Assembly (NCBI GenBank): GCA_024640925.1
Contig: JAHEEB010000138.1
Location: forward strand, 1-8,250
Direction of reading: 5' to 3'
From: Bacteroidota bacterium
GTDB taxonomy: Bacteria; Bacteroidota; Bacteroidia; Bacteroidales; UBA10428
Length of the DNA: 8,250 nt
Part shown: positions 1-6,287 of the stretch, piece after piece
Numbering within the stretch: the stretch's first letter is position 1
How the letters are laid out: each line of letters starts with the position of its first letter
Translations under genes and position numbers: made by a program
The notes under the pieces: model-generated
The model's input: the letters and a program-made list of their open reading frames with translations, nothing else
Database searches by the model: none
Told to the model about the DNA's origin: nothing

Positions 1-42
1 TGAATCATATAATCTTTTAATCTTATCTATATCGTATTTCAT
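1..42 (-). CDS. Possible start of a further operon gene, cut by the left edge
   Basis: On the minus strand an ATG at 42-40 opens a frame of 14 codons that runs without a stop to the window edge (MKYDIDKIKRLYDS). It begins 35 bases after the nadE stop on the same strand, so it could be the fifth gene of the NAD salvage operon. The upstream bases are A-rich, as for the other starts here. Only 14 residues are visible: charged, helical-looking, with no signal peptide. I do not recognise the family, and a chance frame of this length in AT-rich DNA is quite possible. Confidence 0.4.
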   Translation of the reverse strand, partial: MKYDIDKIKRLYDS

Positions 43-77
43 AACGAGGAATTTTTTTATTTGTGATCATGACAGTG

Positions 78-884
78 TTAAAAAATACTATCACGTTCGA
101 GGTTATAGGGATTTTCCCTTTTATATGTTGATTTAATATGTCTCTTTACTACAGGATTTTCAGGATCAGATTTACCGGGATCTTCCAGGTGAAGTTTCAA
201 GATGCGATCCACTTCATTGTAAGTTGTTACTCCCAGTTGATCCAAATCGCTGCTGCTTATGCCCAGGCCATCTGTTGGTACTGCATCAATGCAATCCTGC
301 AGAGCCTTTTTGCTTTCCGGAGTTATAAGTTCATTGTCAACAATGTATTGCGATAAAGCATAAATTTCAGTTTTCCAGAGGGTCTGAATCATTCCATAAT
401 CACCCACATCTCCATGTAATGTCCAGAAACCAAGCAGGTATTCGGTATAATTATCGGTCGAAAGCACCATTCCTCCGTGTTTTTGTGCCAAATCGTAGAG
501 ATAAATCATACGCATACGTGCTTTTACGTTTCCCTTTCTGAGTTTTAAAACATGTTCATTGTCTTCGGTGAAGCTCATTTCCAGGGAATTCCTTATCGGA
601 TAATAAATATCAGTTAAATTCACTTCTTTGAAATCAGTACAAAAAGCTTCACCAATAGCTTGTCCACGGCTTATCTCATCGGGTTTGTTTGTCTCAATTG
701 TTATGCTTCGCCCAATAAGGCTCACTTTCAGTTCATCGCAAACAGGTTTAACTAGCACCGTGCAAAGGGCCGAATCAATACCTCCTGATTCTCCAATTAC
801 CAAAGCCTTCAATTTGTATTCCTGAATGTATTTCCTGAGTTCATTCCGGATGTTTGTTATAGCTTTTTCGTAGTTCATATTCAT
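78..884 (-). CDS. nadE: NH3-dependent NAD+ synthetase (short form)
   Basis: This cytoplasmic enzyme amidates nicotinate adenine dinucleotide to NAD+ with ATP, the last step of NAD synthesis. The 268 residues contain only the synthetase domain, without the N-terminal nitrilase-like glutaminase of the long form, so ammonia is the likely nitrogen donor. Seen in order: the ATP-pyrophosphatase loop SGGIDSA (33-39), KGNVKARMRM (117-126), STDNYTEYLLGFWT (142-155), GDVGDYG (158-164), PTDGLG (203-208), DLDQLG (213-218) and a C-terminal KRENP (255-259) typical of the family. The stretch after GDVGDYG reads MIQTLWKTE, where the common form has a Pro and an Asp-Leu before the Lys-Thr, so it is a divergent subfamily member. 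It starts 11 bases after the pncB stop. The first ATG is used; a second lies two codons on (878). It is the last complete gene of the operon and no terminator follows. Confidence 0.93.
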   Translation of the reverse strand: MNMNYEKAITNIRNELRKYIQEYKLKALVIGESGGIDSALCTVLVKPVCDELKVSLIGRSITIETNKPDEISRGQAIGEAFCTDFKEVNLTDIYYPIRNSLEMSFTEDNEHVLKLRKGNVKARMRMIYLYDLAQKHGGMVLSTDNYTEYLLGFWTLHGDVGDYGMIQTLWKTEIYALSQYIVDNELITPESKKALQDCIDAVPTDGLGISSSDLDQLGVTTYNEVDRILKLHLEDPGKSDPENPVVKRHIKSTYKRENPYNLERDSIF

Positions 885-895
885 TTCATTTAGTA

Positions 896-2056
896 TTAAT
901 GAATCCCTATCATTTTTATGCAGAGCTCAATTTCATTGGTGTCTCCGGTATGCTTTCCATTATGATCCGATAGTTTTACCGTAGGGATGCTGGTTGAGTA
1001 TCCTGCTGGTTTGGCAGCAATTACTTTAATTACCATATTAAGTGGTTTTACACCTACATCGTTGGTCAGATAAGTTCCTATGCCATACGCATCGTTAATG
1101 CGGCCATTTACATATTTTTTTATTTCCTTCACCTTGTCAAGATCGAGGGCATCGCTATACACAATTGTTTTACTTTTCGGATCAATACGTTTTGCATGGT
1201 AATGAGCAAGGGTTTTATCTGTAAACTCAATTGGATCACCACTATCCCAGCGCACTCCATCAAATAGTTTTGAATAAACTGTATTGAAACTCTGAAAGAA
1301 GTTTTGGGTAGTATATGTATCCGTAAGAGCTATTCCAAGGTCTCCGTGATATACCTTAATCCAGTTTTCCAGAGCCATTTCATTGGCAATCCGGTATCCA
1401 TAATGTGCTCCATGGTACATAAACCATTCGTGAGGGTGTGTACCCATGGGAAGAAGGTTGTACTTCATTGCCAAAAACACATTGCTGGAACCATTCAGAA
1501 AGTTCCCCATATATTCTTTAAGAATGCCTACAACTCTATCCTGCACATCGAAAGAAAAACGACGACGTGTTCCAAATTCAGAAATCTTTGCCTGTATGTT
1601 TGCTAATTCTTTAGCTTTTGCAATGGCACGGGGTTCATAATTATCGGGTACCTGTCCGGTCATTTTAAAATATAATTCTGAAATGATTGCCATCAGGGGC
1701 ACTTCCCAAAGAACCGTCCGATACCAGAGCCCATCTACCTCCACATCAAGTTCACCACCATTTTGATGAATGATTACTTCTTCCGGATTATAACGATATC
1801 CTTTTAAAAGATCAATAAATACGGGCTCGAAATAATAACATTTGCTGCGGATATAATTTTCAGCCTCCTTTGTAAGGTAAAGATCTTTCATAGCATTAAC
1901 TTCAGCACGCAGTGCTTCTGCAAAGCCAACAGGGAAAGCTGTTTTACCACGGTTGATGAATTTATATTTTACCTCTGCCTCCGGAAAAACCTTCTGTATG
2001 GCATTCATGGTGGTAAACTTATATAGGTCGTTATCAATAAAATCGCGGATAATCAT
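896..2056 (-). CDS. pncB: Nicotinate phosphoribosyltransferase
   Basis: PncB converts nicotinate and PRPP to nicotinate mononucleotide, coupled to ATP hydrolysis; it is the entry step of the Preiss-Handler salvage route. The 386 residues align over nearly the full length with the ~400-residue E. coli type. Seen: an N-terminal LxDxDxYK-like stretch (FIDNDLYKFT, 6-15), ILWEVPL-like VLWEVPLMAIISE (115-127), FGTRRRFS (161-168), PMGTHPHEWF (203-212) with His209 at the place of the transiently phosphorylated histidine of the enteric enzymes, GIALTDTYTT (241-250), DSGDP (271-275), YSDALDLD (300-307), GIGTYLTND (325-333), VKPLNMVIK (336-344) and KLSD (361-364). One difference is Trp270 before DSGDP, where the E. 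coli protein has His. The gene starts 12 bases downstream of pncA and ends 11 before nadE, so the three enzymes are surely cotranscribed. Confidence 0.97.
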   Translation of the reverse strand: MIIRDFIDNDLYKFTTMNAIQKVFPEAEVKYKFINRGKTAFPVGFAEALRAEVNAMKDLYLTKEAENYIRSKCYYFEPVFIDLLKGYRYNPEEVIIHQNGGELDVEVDGLWYRTVLWEVPLMAIISELYFKMTGQVPDNYEPRAIAKAKELANIQAKISEFGTRRRFSFDVQDRVVGILKEYMGNFLNGSSNVFLAMKYNLLPMGTHPHEWFMYHGAHYGYRIANEMALENWIKVYHGDLGIALTDTYTTQNFFQSFNTVYSKLFDGVRWDSGDPIEFTDKTLAHYHAKRIDPKSKTIVYSDALDLDKVKEIKKYVNGRINDAYGIGTYLTNDVGVKPLNMVIKVIAAKPAGYSTSIPTVKLSDHNGKHTGDTNEIELCIKMIGIH

Positions 2057-2068
2057 AGTGTTTTATAA

Positions 2069-2848
2069 TTAAAGTTTAAAATCATTTGTGTTTGTTATTT
2101 GTGCCCCGAGCTTTACAGCCTGCTTATAGATAGGTTCTGCTATAGACTCGAAACCTTGAACATTTGTCATACAGTCATCAAGAATGATTAGCTTCTTTGC
2201 AATCTCTGGAAAATCAAACAACTGCTTGATTGTGTTTGCAACGCAGTGACTTTTGGCTTCACCAGCTATAACTATCCTATCTGTGTTTTTGAGTTTTTCG
2301 ATCAGATCAAGGTTCAATTGTGTTTCAGGGGCACCCTTAGCAGGTATATTTGCCCGAAATGCGCCAAAATGCTCAGTTAGCGGATTGGTACCTTTTACTA
2401 TAAGCTCATAATATTTACCCTGTTTTGCCCAACCTGTAACCTTATCTAACACCAGAGGGACTATAGCTGCTCCGGTACTGCCGATAAGACTGTGTTCCGG
2501 CCATATAGTATGAGGATACTCGCCTTGATTTTCCAGTTCTTTTAAATATACCAGTACTTTTTCCTTTTCGAAAACAGGAATCCATTTCCCTGCCTTTACA
2601 TCAGCAAAAGTAATACTGGTATACACAGGTGGTACTTGTCCATTCGTGTCTCGCCAGAATCCGGGGTGGGCAATATCAAGAACATGGTGATTATCCTGTG
2701 TAAGTATAATCTGATCGATTTTTTTCGATTCACGGGCAATAAATCCGGCAAGTTTCTCTACATCTTTTTCTGCACCGGGGATATATAGAGCCCCGTCCGG
2801 CAAGCAAAAATCGTTTTGCATGTCGATAATGAATAAGGTTGTTTTCAT
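2069..2848 (-). CDS. pncA: Nicotinamidase, isochorismatase-like cysteine hydrolase
   Basis: It is predicted to hydrolyse nicotinamide to nicotinate and ammonia, feeding the next gene, pncB. The catalytic triad of the family is visible: Asp9 in FIIDMQNDF, Lys152 in IVKGTNP, and Cys202 in AGEAKSHCV. Metal-ligand candidates are Asp52, His54 or His55, and His61 in TQDNHHVLDIAHPGFW (50-65). At 259 residues it is longer than the ~190-215 of E. coli- or Mycobacterium-type PncA and belongs to a longer subfamily with an inserted stretch (about 64-115) and the signature IWPEHxLIG. The position after WPEH is Ser120 where that subfamily usually has Cys; this is not the nucleophile. It lies 18 bases after nrtR and 12 before pncB. 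Sequence alone cannot exclude another small amide as substrate, but the operon makes nicotinamide by far the likeliest. Confidence 0.88.
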   Translation of the reverse strand: MKTTLFIIDMQNDFCLPDGALYIPGAEKDVEKLAGFIARESKKIDQIILTQDNHHVLDIAHPGFWRDTNGQVPPVYTSITFADVKAGKWIPVFEKEKVLVYLKELENQGEYPHTIWPEHSLIGSTGAAIVPLVLDKVTGWAKQGKYYELIVKGTNPLTEHFGAFRANIPAKGAPETQLNLDLIEKLKNTDRIVIAGEAKSHCVANTIKQLFDFPEIAKKLIILDDCMTNVQGFESIAEPIYKQAVKLGAQITNTNDFKL

Positions 2849-2866
2849 CTTTGTGAGAATTAAGTT

Positions 2867-3565
2867 TTATACCTCGAAATTGAACCCTCTTTCAGATAGT
2901 TCTTTATATTTTTTCTTATCAAAGCTAAAGTATCGGGCGCCTTTATGCGGAACACCTTTAACCGATTCTTTATGATCGATAAGTAAGCCTGTTGCTAAAA
3001 TCTTTTTCCGAAAATTCCTGCGATCGAGTTGGGCTTCAAGAATTATTTCGTAAAGATTTTGAAGCTCTGGTATGGTAAATTTCTCGTTCAATAATTCAAA
3101 TCCTATTGGCTGATACCTGATTTTACCACGTAGTCTATTCATGGCAATCCGCAAAATCCTGTCATGGTCAAACGCCAGGGTGGGAACTTTCGAGATTGGG
3201 AACCATTTTGCTTTCTCGGCATCATCCCCGGCCTGTATTTTGTAATCGGCAAGCTTTATGAGGGCATAGTAAGAAATGGTAATTACCCGTCCACGAGGAT
3301 CGCGATCTACATCGCTGAATGAATACAGCTGTTCTATAAAAACATTTTCTAAACCGGTTTCTTCGAATAATTCACGTCGGGCGCATTCATCAGAATTTTC
3401 GTCCATATTCAGGAAACCTCCGGGGAATGCCCACCGGCCTTTATATGGTTCTATCCCTCTTTCAATTAGCAGAACTTTAAGTTCGCCTTCATCGAACCCA
3501 AAAATGACACAATCTGTTGTCACAGCTGGTCTTGGGTATTCATAGCAGAATTTATTTGTTTCCAT
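2867..3565 (-). CDS. nrtR: NrtR-type Nudix/winged-helix transcriptional regulator of NAD salvage
   Basis: This is a two-domain protein of 232 residues. The N-terminal Nudix domain (about 14-145) has a complete Nudix box, G50-x5-E56-x7-R64-E65-L-F-E68-E69-T-G71-L. The C-terminal winged helix (about 155-232) has the NrtR pattern: FTIPELQNLYEIIL, LDRRNFRKKIL, GLL, then a basic HKGARYF wing. Known NrtR proteins repress NAD genes and are released from DNA by ADP-ribose, a product of NAD turnover; many have a decayed Nudix box, so the intact one here leaves hydrolysis of ADP-ribose possible. Related Bacteroidota proteins regulate sugar use (AraR), but the cotranscribed pncA, pncB and nadE point to NAD. 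It is first in the operon. Its own promoter is bracketed by two palindromes (3575-3589 and 3626-3640), which implies autoregulation. The ATG at 3565 fits the predicted transcript start. Confidence 0.9.
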   Translation of the reverse strand: METNKFCYEYPRPAVTTDCVIFGFDEGELKVLLIERGIEPYKGRWAFPGGFLNMDENSDECARRELFEETGLENVFIEQLYSFSDVDRDPRGRVITISYYALIKLADYKIQAGDDAEKAKWFPISKVPTLAFDHDRILRIAMNRLRGKIRYQPIGFELLNEKFTIPELQNLYEIILEAQLDRRNFRKKILATGLLIDHKESVKGVPHKGARYFSFDKKKYKELSERGFNFEV

Positions 3566-3574
3566 TGTATCTAA

Positions 3575-3589
3575 GTGTAATTTCTACAC
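3575..3589. promoter_or_regulatory. Candidate NrtR operator, promoter-proximal copy
   Basis: The sequence is GTGTA-ATTTC-TACAC, a perfect 5-bp inverted repeat with a 5-bp spacer. It covers the predicted transcription start and shares its last base with the -7 element of the nrtR promoter, so a bound dimer would block RNA polymerase. Its right half TACACAAAGA (3585-3594) is identical to the right half of the upstream copy. Assignment to NrtR is inferred from position and duplication; I did not match it to a published motif. Confidence 0.65.
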
Positions 3590-3618
3590 AAAGATAAAGA
3601 TTATTTTGAATCAACAAA
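3589..3618 (-). promoter_or_regulatory. Promoter of the nrtR-pncA-pncB-nadE operon
   Basis: Read on the minus strand, TTTG (3618-3615) and TATCTTTG (3596-3589) match the Bacteroidota -33 (TTTG) and -7 (TAnnTTTG) elements with an 18-base spacer, one short of the usual 19-21. Transcription would start near 3583-3585, giving a leader of about 20 bases before the ATG at 3565. No other good promoter is seen inside the operon. Confidence 0.65.
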
Positions 3619-3625
3619 AATTTTT

Positions 3626-3640
3626 GTGTATTTTTTACAC
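3626..3640. promoter_or_regulatory. Candidate NrtR operator, upstream copy
   Basis: The sequence is GTGTA-TTTTT-TACAC, with the same half-sites and spacer length as 3575-3589. Here the symmetry extends further, to TTTGTGTA...TACACAAA (3623-3643). It sits 7 bp upstream of the -33 element, so the two copies flank the promoter. Centre-to-centre distance is 51 bp, close to five helical turns, which would put both dimers on the same DNA face. Confidence 0.65.
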
Positions 3641-3660
3641 AAAGAATGTTTTAAAGAAAT

Positions 3661-3690
3661 AAAAAAATGCCACTCTATTTTGAATGGCAT
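3661..3690 (-). terminator. Intrinsic terminator, second of a tandem pair
   Basis: On the minus strand a 6-bp stem ATGCCA/TGGCAT (3690-3685 with 3672-3667) and a 12-base loop are followed by a run of seven T (3667-3661, the first belonging to the stem). It lies 12 bases beyond the first terminator of the PepSY-like gene and acts as a backup that keeps read-through out of the nrtR promoter region. Confidence 0.65.
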
Positions 3691-3701
3691 GAAGATATAT
3701 T

Positions 3702-3729
3702 AAAAAATCCAGGCTTAACACCTGGATTT
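3702..3729 (-). terminator. Intrinsic terminator of the PepSY-like gene
   Basis: A perfect 9-bp stem AAATCCAGG/CCTGGATTT (3729-3721 with 3713-3705) with a 7-base loop is followed on the minus strand by six T (3707-3702). It begins 10 bases after the stop codon at 3740. The plus strand has only three T after the stem, so it works in the minus direction. Confidence 0.85.
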
Positions 3730-3739
3730 CAGCTTAACT

Positions 3740-4072
3740 TTAACCTTTGTTCTTTTTTACTGTGGCTGATGACTTTGCCGGAGATTTTTGTGCTGTAGCA
3801 TGTTCTAAAGGTACTTTTTTTACAAAAACCCCATTTGCATTGTATTCCAGCCTATCCTTATCAAGACCTTTAGAAACCGTTACGTCATAACTTATAACGT
3901 TATTGGTTGTCACTTTAAATGCATTTTGGATAGTATAACCGCTAAAATCCTTTACAATGTTATCGGTTATTGCTTTTGGAAGCTCCGCTTTTTTAATTTC
4001 AACTCTGCTTTGTGCATTTACAAATGCAACAAACGAAAGAGCCAAGAACATAATTAATGCTGTTTTTTTCAT
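3740..4072 (-). CDS. Small secreted PepSY-like protein
   Basis: The product is a 110-residue exported protein. Residues 1-20 form a signal peptide (KK, then a hydrophobic core ending VNA), with likely cleavage before Gln21; no lipobox Cys is present, so a soluble periplasmic protein is expected. Residues about 22-86 follow the pattern of the PepSY-like / beta-lactamase-inhibitor-like repeat found in many Bacteroidota proteins (ELPKAITDNIVKDF, then YTIQNAFKV, then YDVTVSKG and LEYNANGVFVKK). A single such unit is present. The tail (about 95-110) is low-complexity, rich in Lys, Ser and Ala. The molecular function of such proteins is not established. Its own terminators and promoter make it a single-gene unit. 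The neighbouring two-component system and the repeat at its promoter suggest it is a target, or feedback component, of that system. Confidence 0.8.
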   Translation of the reverse strand: MKKTALIMFLALSFVAFVNAQSRVEIKKAELPKAITDNIVKDFSGYTIQNAFKVTTNNVISYDVTVSKGLDKDRLEYNANGVFVKKVPLEHATAQKSPAKSSATVKKNKG

Positions 4073-4099
4073 GTTGTTTTGTTTTTAAGTTTGACGAAA

Positions 4100-4107
4100 C
4101 AAAACTA
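4100..4107 (-). promoter_or_regulatory. -7 element of the PepSY-like gene promoter
   Basis: Read on the minus strand, TAGTTTTG matches TAnnTTTG exactly. Transcription would start near 4094, about 22 bases before the ATG at 4072. No TTTG is found 19-21 bases upstream; that place is occupied by the direct repeat 4117-4137, which suggests a promoter that depends on an activator. Confidence 0.55.
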
Positions 4108-4116
4108 TTGTCACAA

Positions 4117-4137
4117 TCTGAAGAAATTCTGAAGAAA
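4117..4137. repeat. Direct repeat with 11-bp period, candidate response-regulator site
   Basis: TCTGAAGAAA occurs at 4117-4126 and 4128-4137, identical in all 10 bases and separated by one T. OmpR/PhoB-family regulators bind tandem direct repeats of about 11 bp, often over the -35 region of activated promoters. This pair covers the -33 position of the PepSY-like gene promoter, and an OmpR-family regulator is encoded nearby (5604-6287). That the regulator binds here is inference. Confidence 0.55.
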
Positions 4138-4347
4138 CGGCCTCCATTAACATTTTTTAAGGATTGTTCCACTTGAATTTATTATATCTCAAATTGAACA
4201 TTAGAGAATTCGCAAATAATTTCTAATTTGGGGTTAACCGGTTGCTCCTTGTAAGCAATAGAAAGAATGGAATTTCTCTTATGTACCTAATAAGTTATTT
4301 TTTACTGCACAAATGAAATTTATGTTGACGACTATTGGAATCCGGGT
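4138..4347. other. Intergenic stretch downstream of the histidine kinase gene
   Basis: This is AT-rich DNA between the end of the kinase gene and the PepSY-like gene promoter. A bulged hairpin (4200-4210 with 4218-4227, AATT/TAAT-rich) and two overlapping palindromes, GGTTAACC (4232-4239) and AACCGGTT (4236-4243), are present. Neither has a T run on the minus strand, so no convincing terminator for the kinase gene is seen, and no coding frame is evident. Confidence 0.5.
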
Positions 4348-5607
4348 TTATTCAAATCCTATTTCGATTGTGTGAATCGCATTTTTATTTGAATAAATCA
4401 AAGAGAAGTTGTATACTCTGCATATTCTCTTAATTATTTCCATTCCAAGTCCAAGCGATTTAAAGGGTTTATCATCATTATATTGTTCAATGTTTTCTTG
4501 TTTTTTTTCTTCTTCCTTCAAACCTGAGTTTTCGATGCAAATTGAACGATTCGTTAGTGTTATTTCAATGTACCCGTTTTTAATATTATGTTTGATTGAA
4601 TTGATAATAATATTTGATATCAATATTCCAGCAAGTGATTTGTTCATGTTTATATTAAACAGAGTCAAATGGGTATTGATTTTAAGGTTTTTCTGATTTA
4701 TAAAATCCTCAAAAATCAGTAGATGTTCATTGACAATAATCGCTAACTCTACTTTTTCCACGCTTGTATAGTATTGATTATCGATTTTAGCAAGAAGCAG
4801 TAACCCGTTATTTAAATGAGTAAGGCTATTTGTAACCTGGTAGATTGTTCTGAAATGTTCAACCTGGTCAGCGGTTAAACCTTCCTTCTGAAGTAGAAGT
4901 TCAACTTTTGATATAATGATGGAAAGCATTGTATTTATCTCATGCGAAAGGTTTTCTGTGAATTCTTTCATTCGCACAAAATCGCGTTTTAGCTTAAGTG
5001 AAAAGTCAGAAATAATCTGATTTAGTTGCTTAAATTCATTAATCTTTGTCTCAGAAAAGCTTAATGTTGCCGGGGCATCGAGATTAAAACGGTTCAAATC
5101 ATTGAGGGTTTTGTAAAACGGGTACCATAATCGCTTGTTTACGAAGTATCCGGTGCTCAGGAATGCCAACATTAAGAATATTGAAGCCAGAGAGATGGAA
5201 ATCATAACTATTTTCTTAAACTTATGAAGTTCATTCATAGGTTTTAAAATGCTAATGGTATATCCTAATCCGTTTTTCCGGTTTTTTGAGAAAATATGAT
5301 GACGGTAAAGGTCGCTTGTTTTTGTTCTTTGATTATACAACATTAAATTTTTATAAACATCATTTTTTGTAACAGGTGTCTGAAGAAGCGATACTTCTAT
5401 CTGATGACCGAAAATGATGCTGTAATCGGGAACTGTATCGAGATTTTCAATCTCATCCTCAATAATTTCACGTTCTGTTTTAATACCATCATCGATTTGT
5501 TTATAGTAAACACGAAACAAAGTAAATTGTAGAAAAACACCTGTAAAAGTGAGTATGATTACAGTGTATAATATATTATAAATATTGGTTCTGCTTTGGA
5601 GTTTCAT
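4348..5607 (-). CDS. Membrane sensor histidine kinase
   Basis: This is the sensor of a two-component system with the response regulator encoded just upstream; the two genes overlap by 4 bp (ATGA). The 419 residues show TM1 (about 11-33), a periplasmic domain of about 98 residues with no family I recognise, TM2 (about 132-154), a degenerate HAMP-like linker (about 155-215), a HisKA dimerisation helix with phospho-acceptor His222 in FTENLSHEINTML, and an ATPase domain with N box SNIIINSIKHN (331-341, Mg ligand Asn336), G1-like ENSG (359-362) and G2 LGLGM (385-389). The H box lacks the usual Pro (family form SHEIQTPL), having Met227 instead. The linker pattern (LWYPFYKTL, then INEFKQLN) and PFKSLGLGM are typical of a common Bacteroidota kinase group. 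The signal sensed is unknown; regulation of the nearby PepSY-like gene is a reasonable guess. Confidence 0.92.
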   Translation of the reverse strand: MKLQSRTNIYNILYTVIILTFTGVFLQFTLFRVYYKQIDDGIKTEREIIEDEIENLDTVPDYSIIFGHQIEVSLLQTPVTKNDVYKNLMLYNQRTKTSDLYRHHIFSKNRKNGLGYTISILKPMNELHKFKKIVMISISLASIFLMLAFLSTGYFVNKRLWYPFYKTLNDLNRFNLDAPATLSFSETKINEFKQLNQIISDFSLKLKRDFVRMKEFTENLSHEINTMLSIIISKVELLLQKEGLTADQVEHFRTIYQVTNSLTHLNNGLLLLAKIDNQYYTSVEKVELAIIVNEHLLIFEDFINQKNLKINTHLTLFNINMNKSLAGILISNIIINSIKHNIKNGYIEITLTNRSICIENSGLKEEEKKQENIEQYNDDKPFKSLGLGMEIIKRICRVYNFSLIYSNKNAIHTIEIGFE

Positions 5608-6287
5608 TGCAGAGACGATAATTTATACCCTATTCCATAAACAGTTCTTATGTAATCTTTACCACCTTTTTCAATAATTTTGTGACGAAGGTTTTTTATA
5701 TGGGTATAAATCAGATCATATGAGGCTGTTTGTTCGAAATCATTTTCCCAGAAGTGACTTATTAACGATTCTTTTGTAATAACCCTGTTTTTGTTGGACA
5801 TAAAGTAGATTAGAAGGTTGTATTCTTTTGGTGTCAGATTTAACAGGCTGTCGTTTACAAAAACTTGGTGTTCGAGAGGAATGATTTTTATTTCATCAAA
5901 GGTAAGGGTAGTTTCACCATAGAAATTCCGCCTTCGTAATATCGATTTCACACGGGCATTTAACTCCGACAGGTGAAAAGGTTTAGCTATATAATCGTCG
6001 GCGCCCAGATTAAGTCCTTCAATTTTATTTTCAGTTGTGTTTTTGGCTGATATCACAATGACTCCTGTATTTATCTTTTCTTCTTTTAACCAATTTAGTA
6101 TATTGAGACCATTTCCATCGGGCAATGAGATATCAAGAATTATACAGTCGTATTCGAATTGCTCAATTTTTATCAGACCCTCTTTATAAGTGCCTGCCAT
6201 ATCACAAGTCATGTTTTCTTCTTTTTTCAGATAGTCGAATATGCTTTGAGCAAGCTTATCTTCGTCTTCAATGATCAAAATTTTCAT
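5604..6287 (-). CDS. OmpR/PhoB-family response regulator
   Basis: This is the DNA-binding partner of the kinase encoded directly downstream. The 227 residues comprise a receiver domain (1-118) with acidic pocket Glu7/Asp8, phosphorylation site Asp52 (IILDISLPDGNG), Ser80 in the Thr/Ser switch position and Lys102 in the conserved AKPF. A winged-helix effector domain follows (about 125-227), with the usual LTPKEYNLLIYF, VITKESLISHFW, IYTHIKNLRHKI and YIRTVYGIGYKL. All key residues are present, so it should be phosphorylated normally. The family activates transcription from tandem repeats of ~11-bp period, and such a repeat lies at 4117-4137 in front of the PepSY-like gene. The start at 6287 gives the canonical MKILIIEDE N-terminus. 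No full -33/-7 promoter is evident upstream; TAATTTTA (6336-6329, minus strand) is a weak -7 candidate. Confidence 0.95.
   Translation of the reverse strand: MKILIIEDEDKLAQSIFDYLKKEENMTCDMAGTYKEGLIKIEQFEYDCIILDISLPDGNGLNILNWLKEEKINTGVIVISAKNTTENKIEGLNLGADDYIAKPFHLSELNARVKSILRRRNFYGETTLTFDEIKIIPLEHQVFVNDSLLNLTPKEYNLLIYFMSNKNRVITKESLISHFWENDFEQTASYDLIYTHIKNLRHKIIEKGGKDYIRTVYGIGYKLSSLQ

Noticed and set aside
63..95. GTGAT...ATCAC hairpin at the end of nadE as a terminator
   Set aside because: The stem is only 5 bp, overlaps nadE codons, and is followed on the minus strand by A, not T.
1304..1640. Plus-strand open frames within pncB (and similar ones inside the other genes)
   Set aside because: They lie antisense to well-supported genes, lack family features and start signals, and are shadows of the real frames.
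2867..3565. Reading the regulator as an AraR-type sugar regulator
   Set aside because: The same architecture is used for sugar regulation in Bacteroidota, but the tight operon with three NAD-salvage enzymes and no sugar genes favours NrtR.
4200..4227. AT-rich bulged hairpin as terminator of the kinase gene
   Set aside because: The stem is weak and bulged, lies about 120 bases after the stop, and no T run follows on the minus strand.
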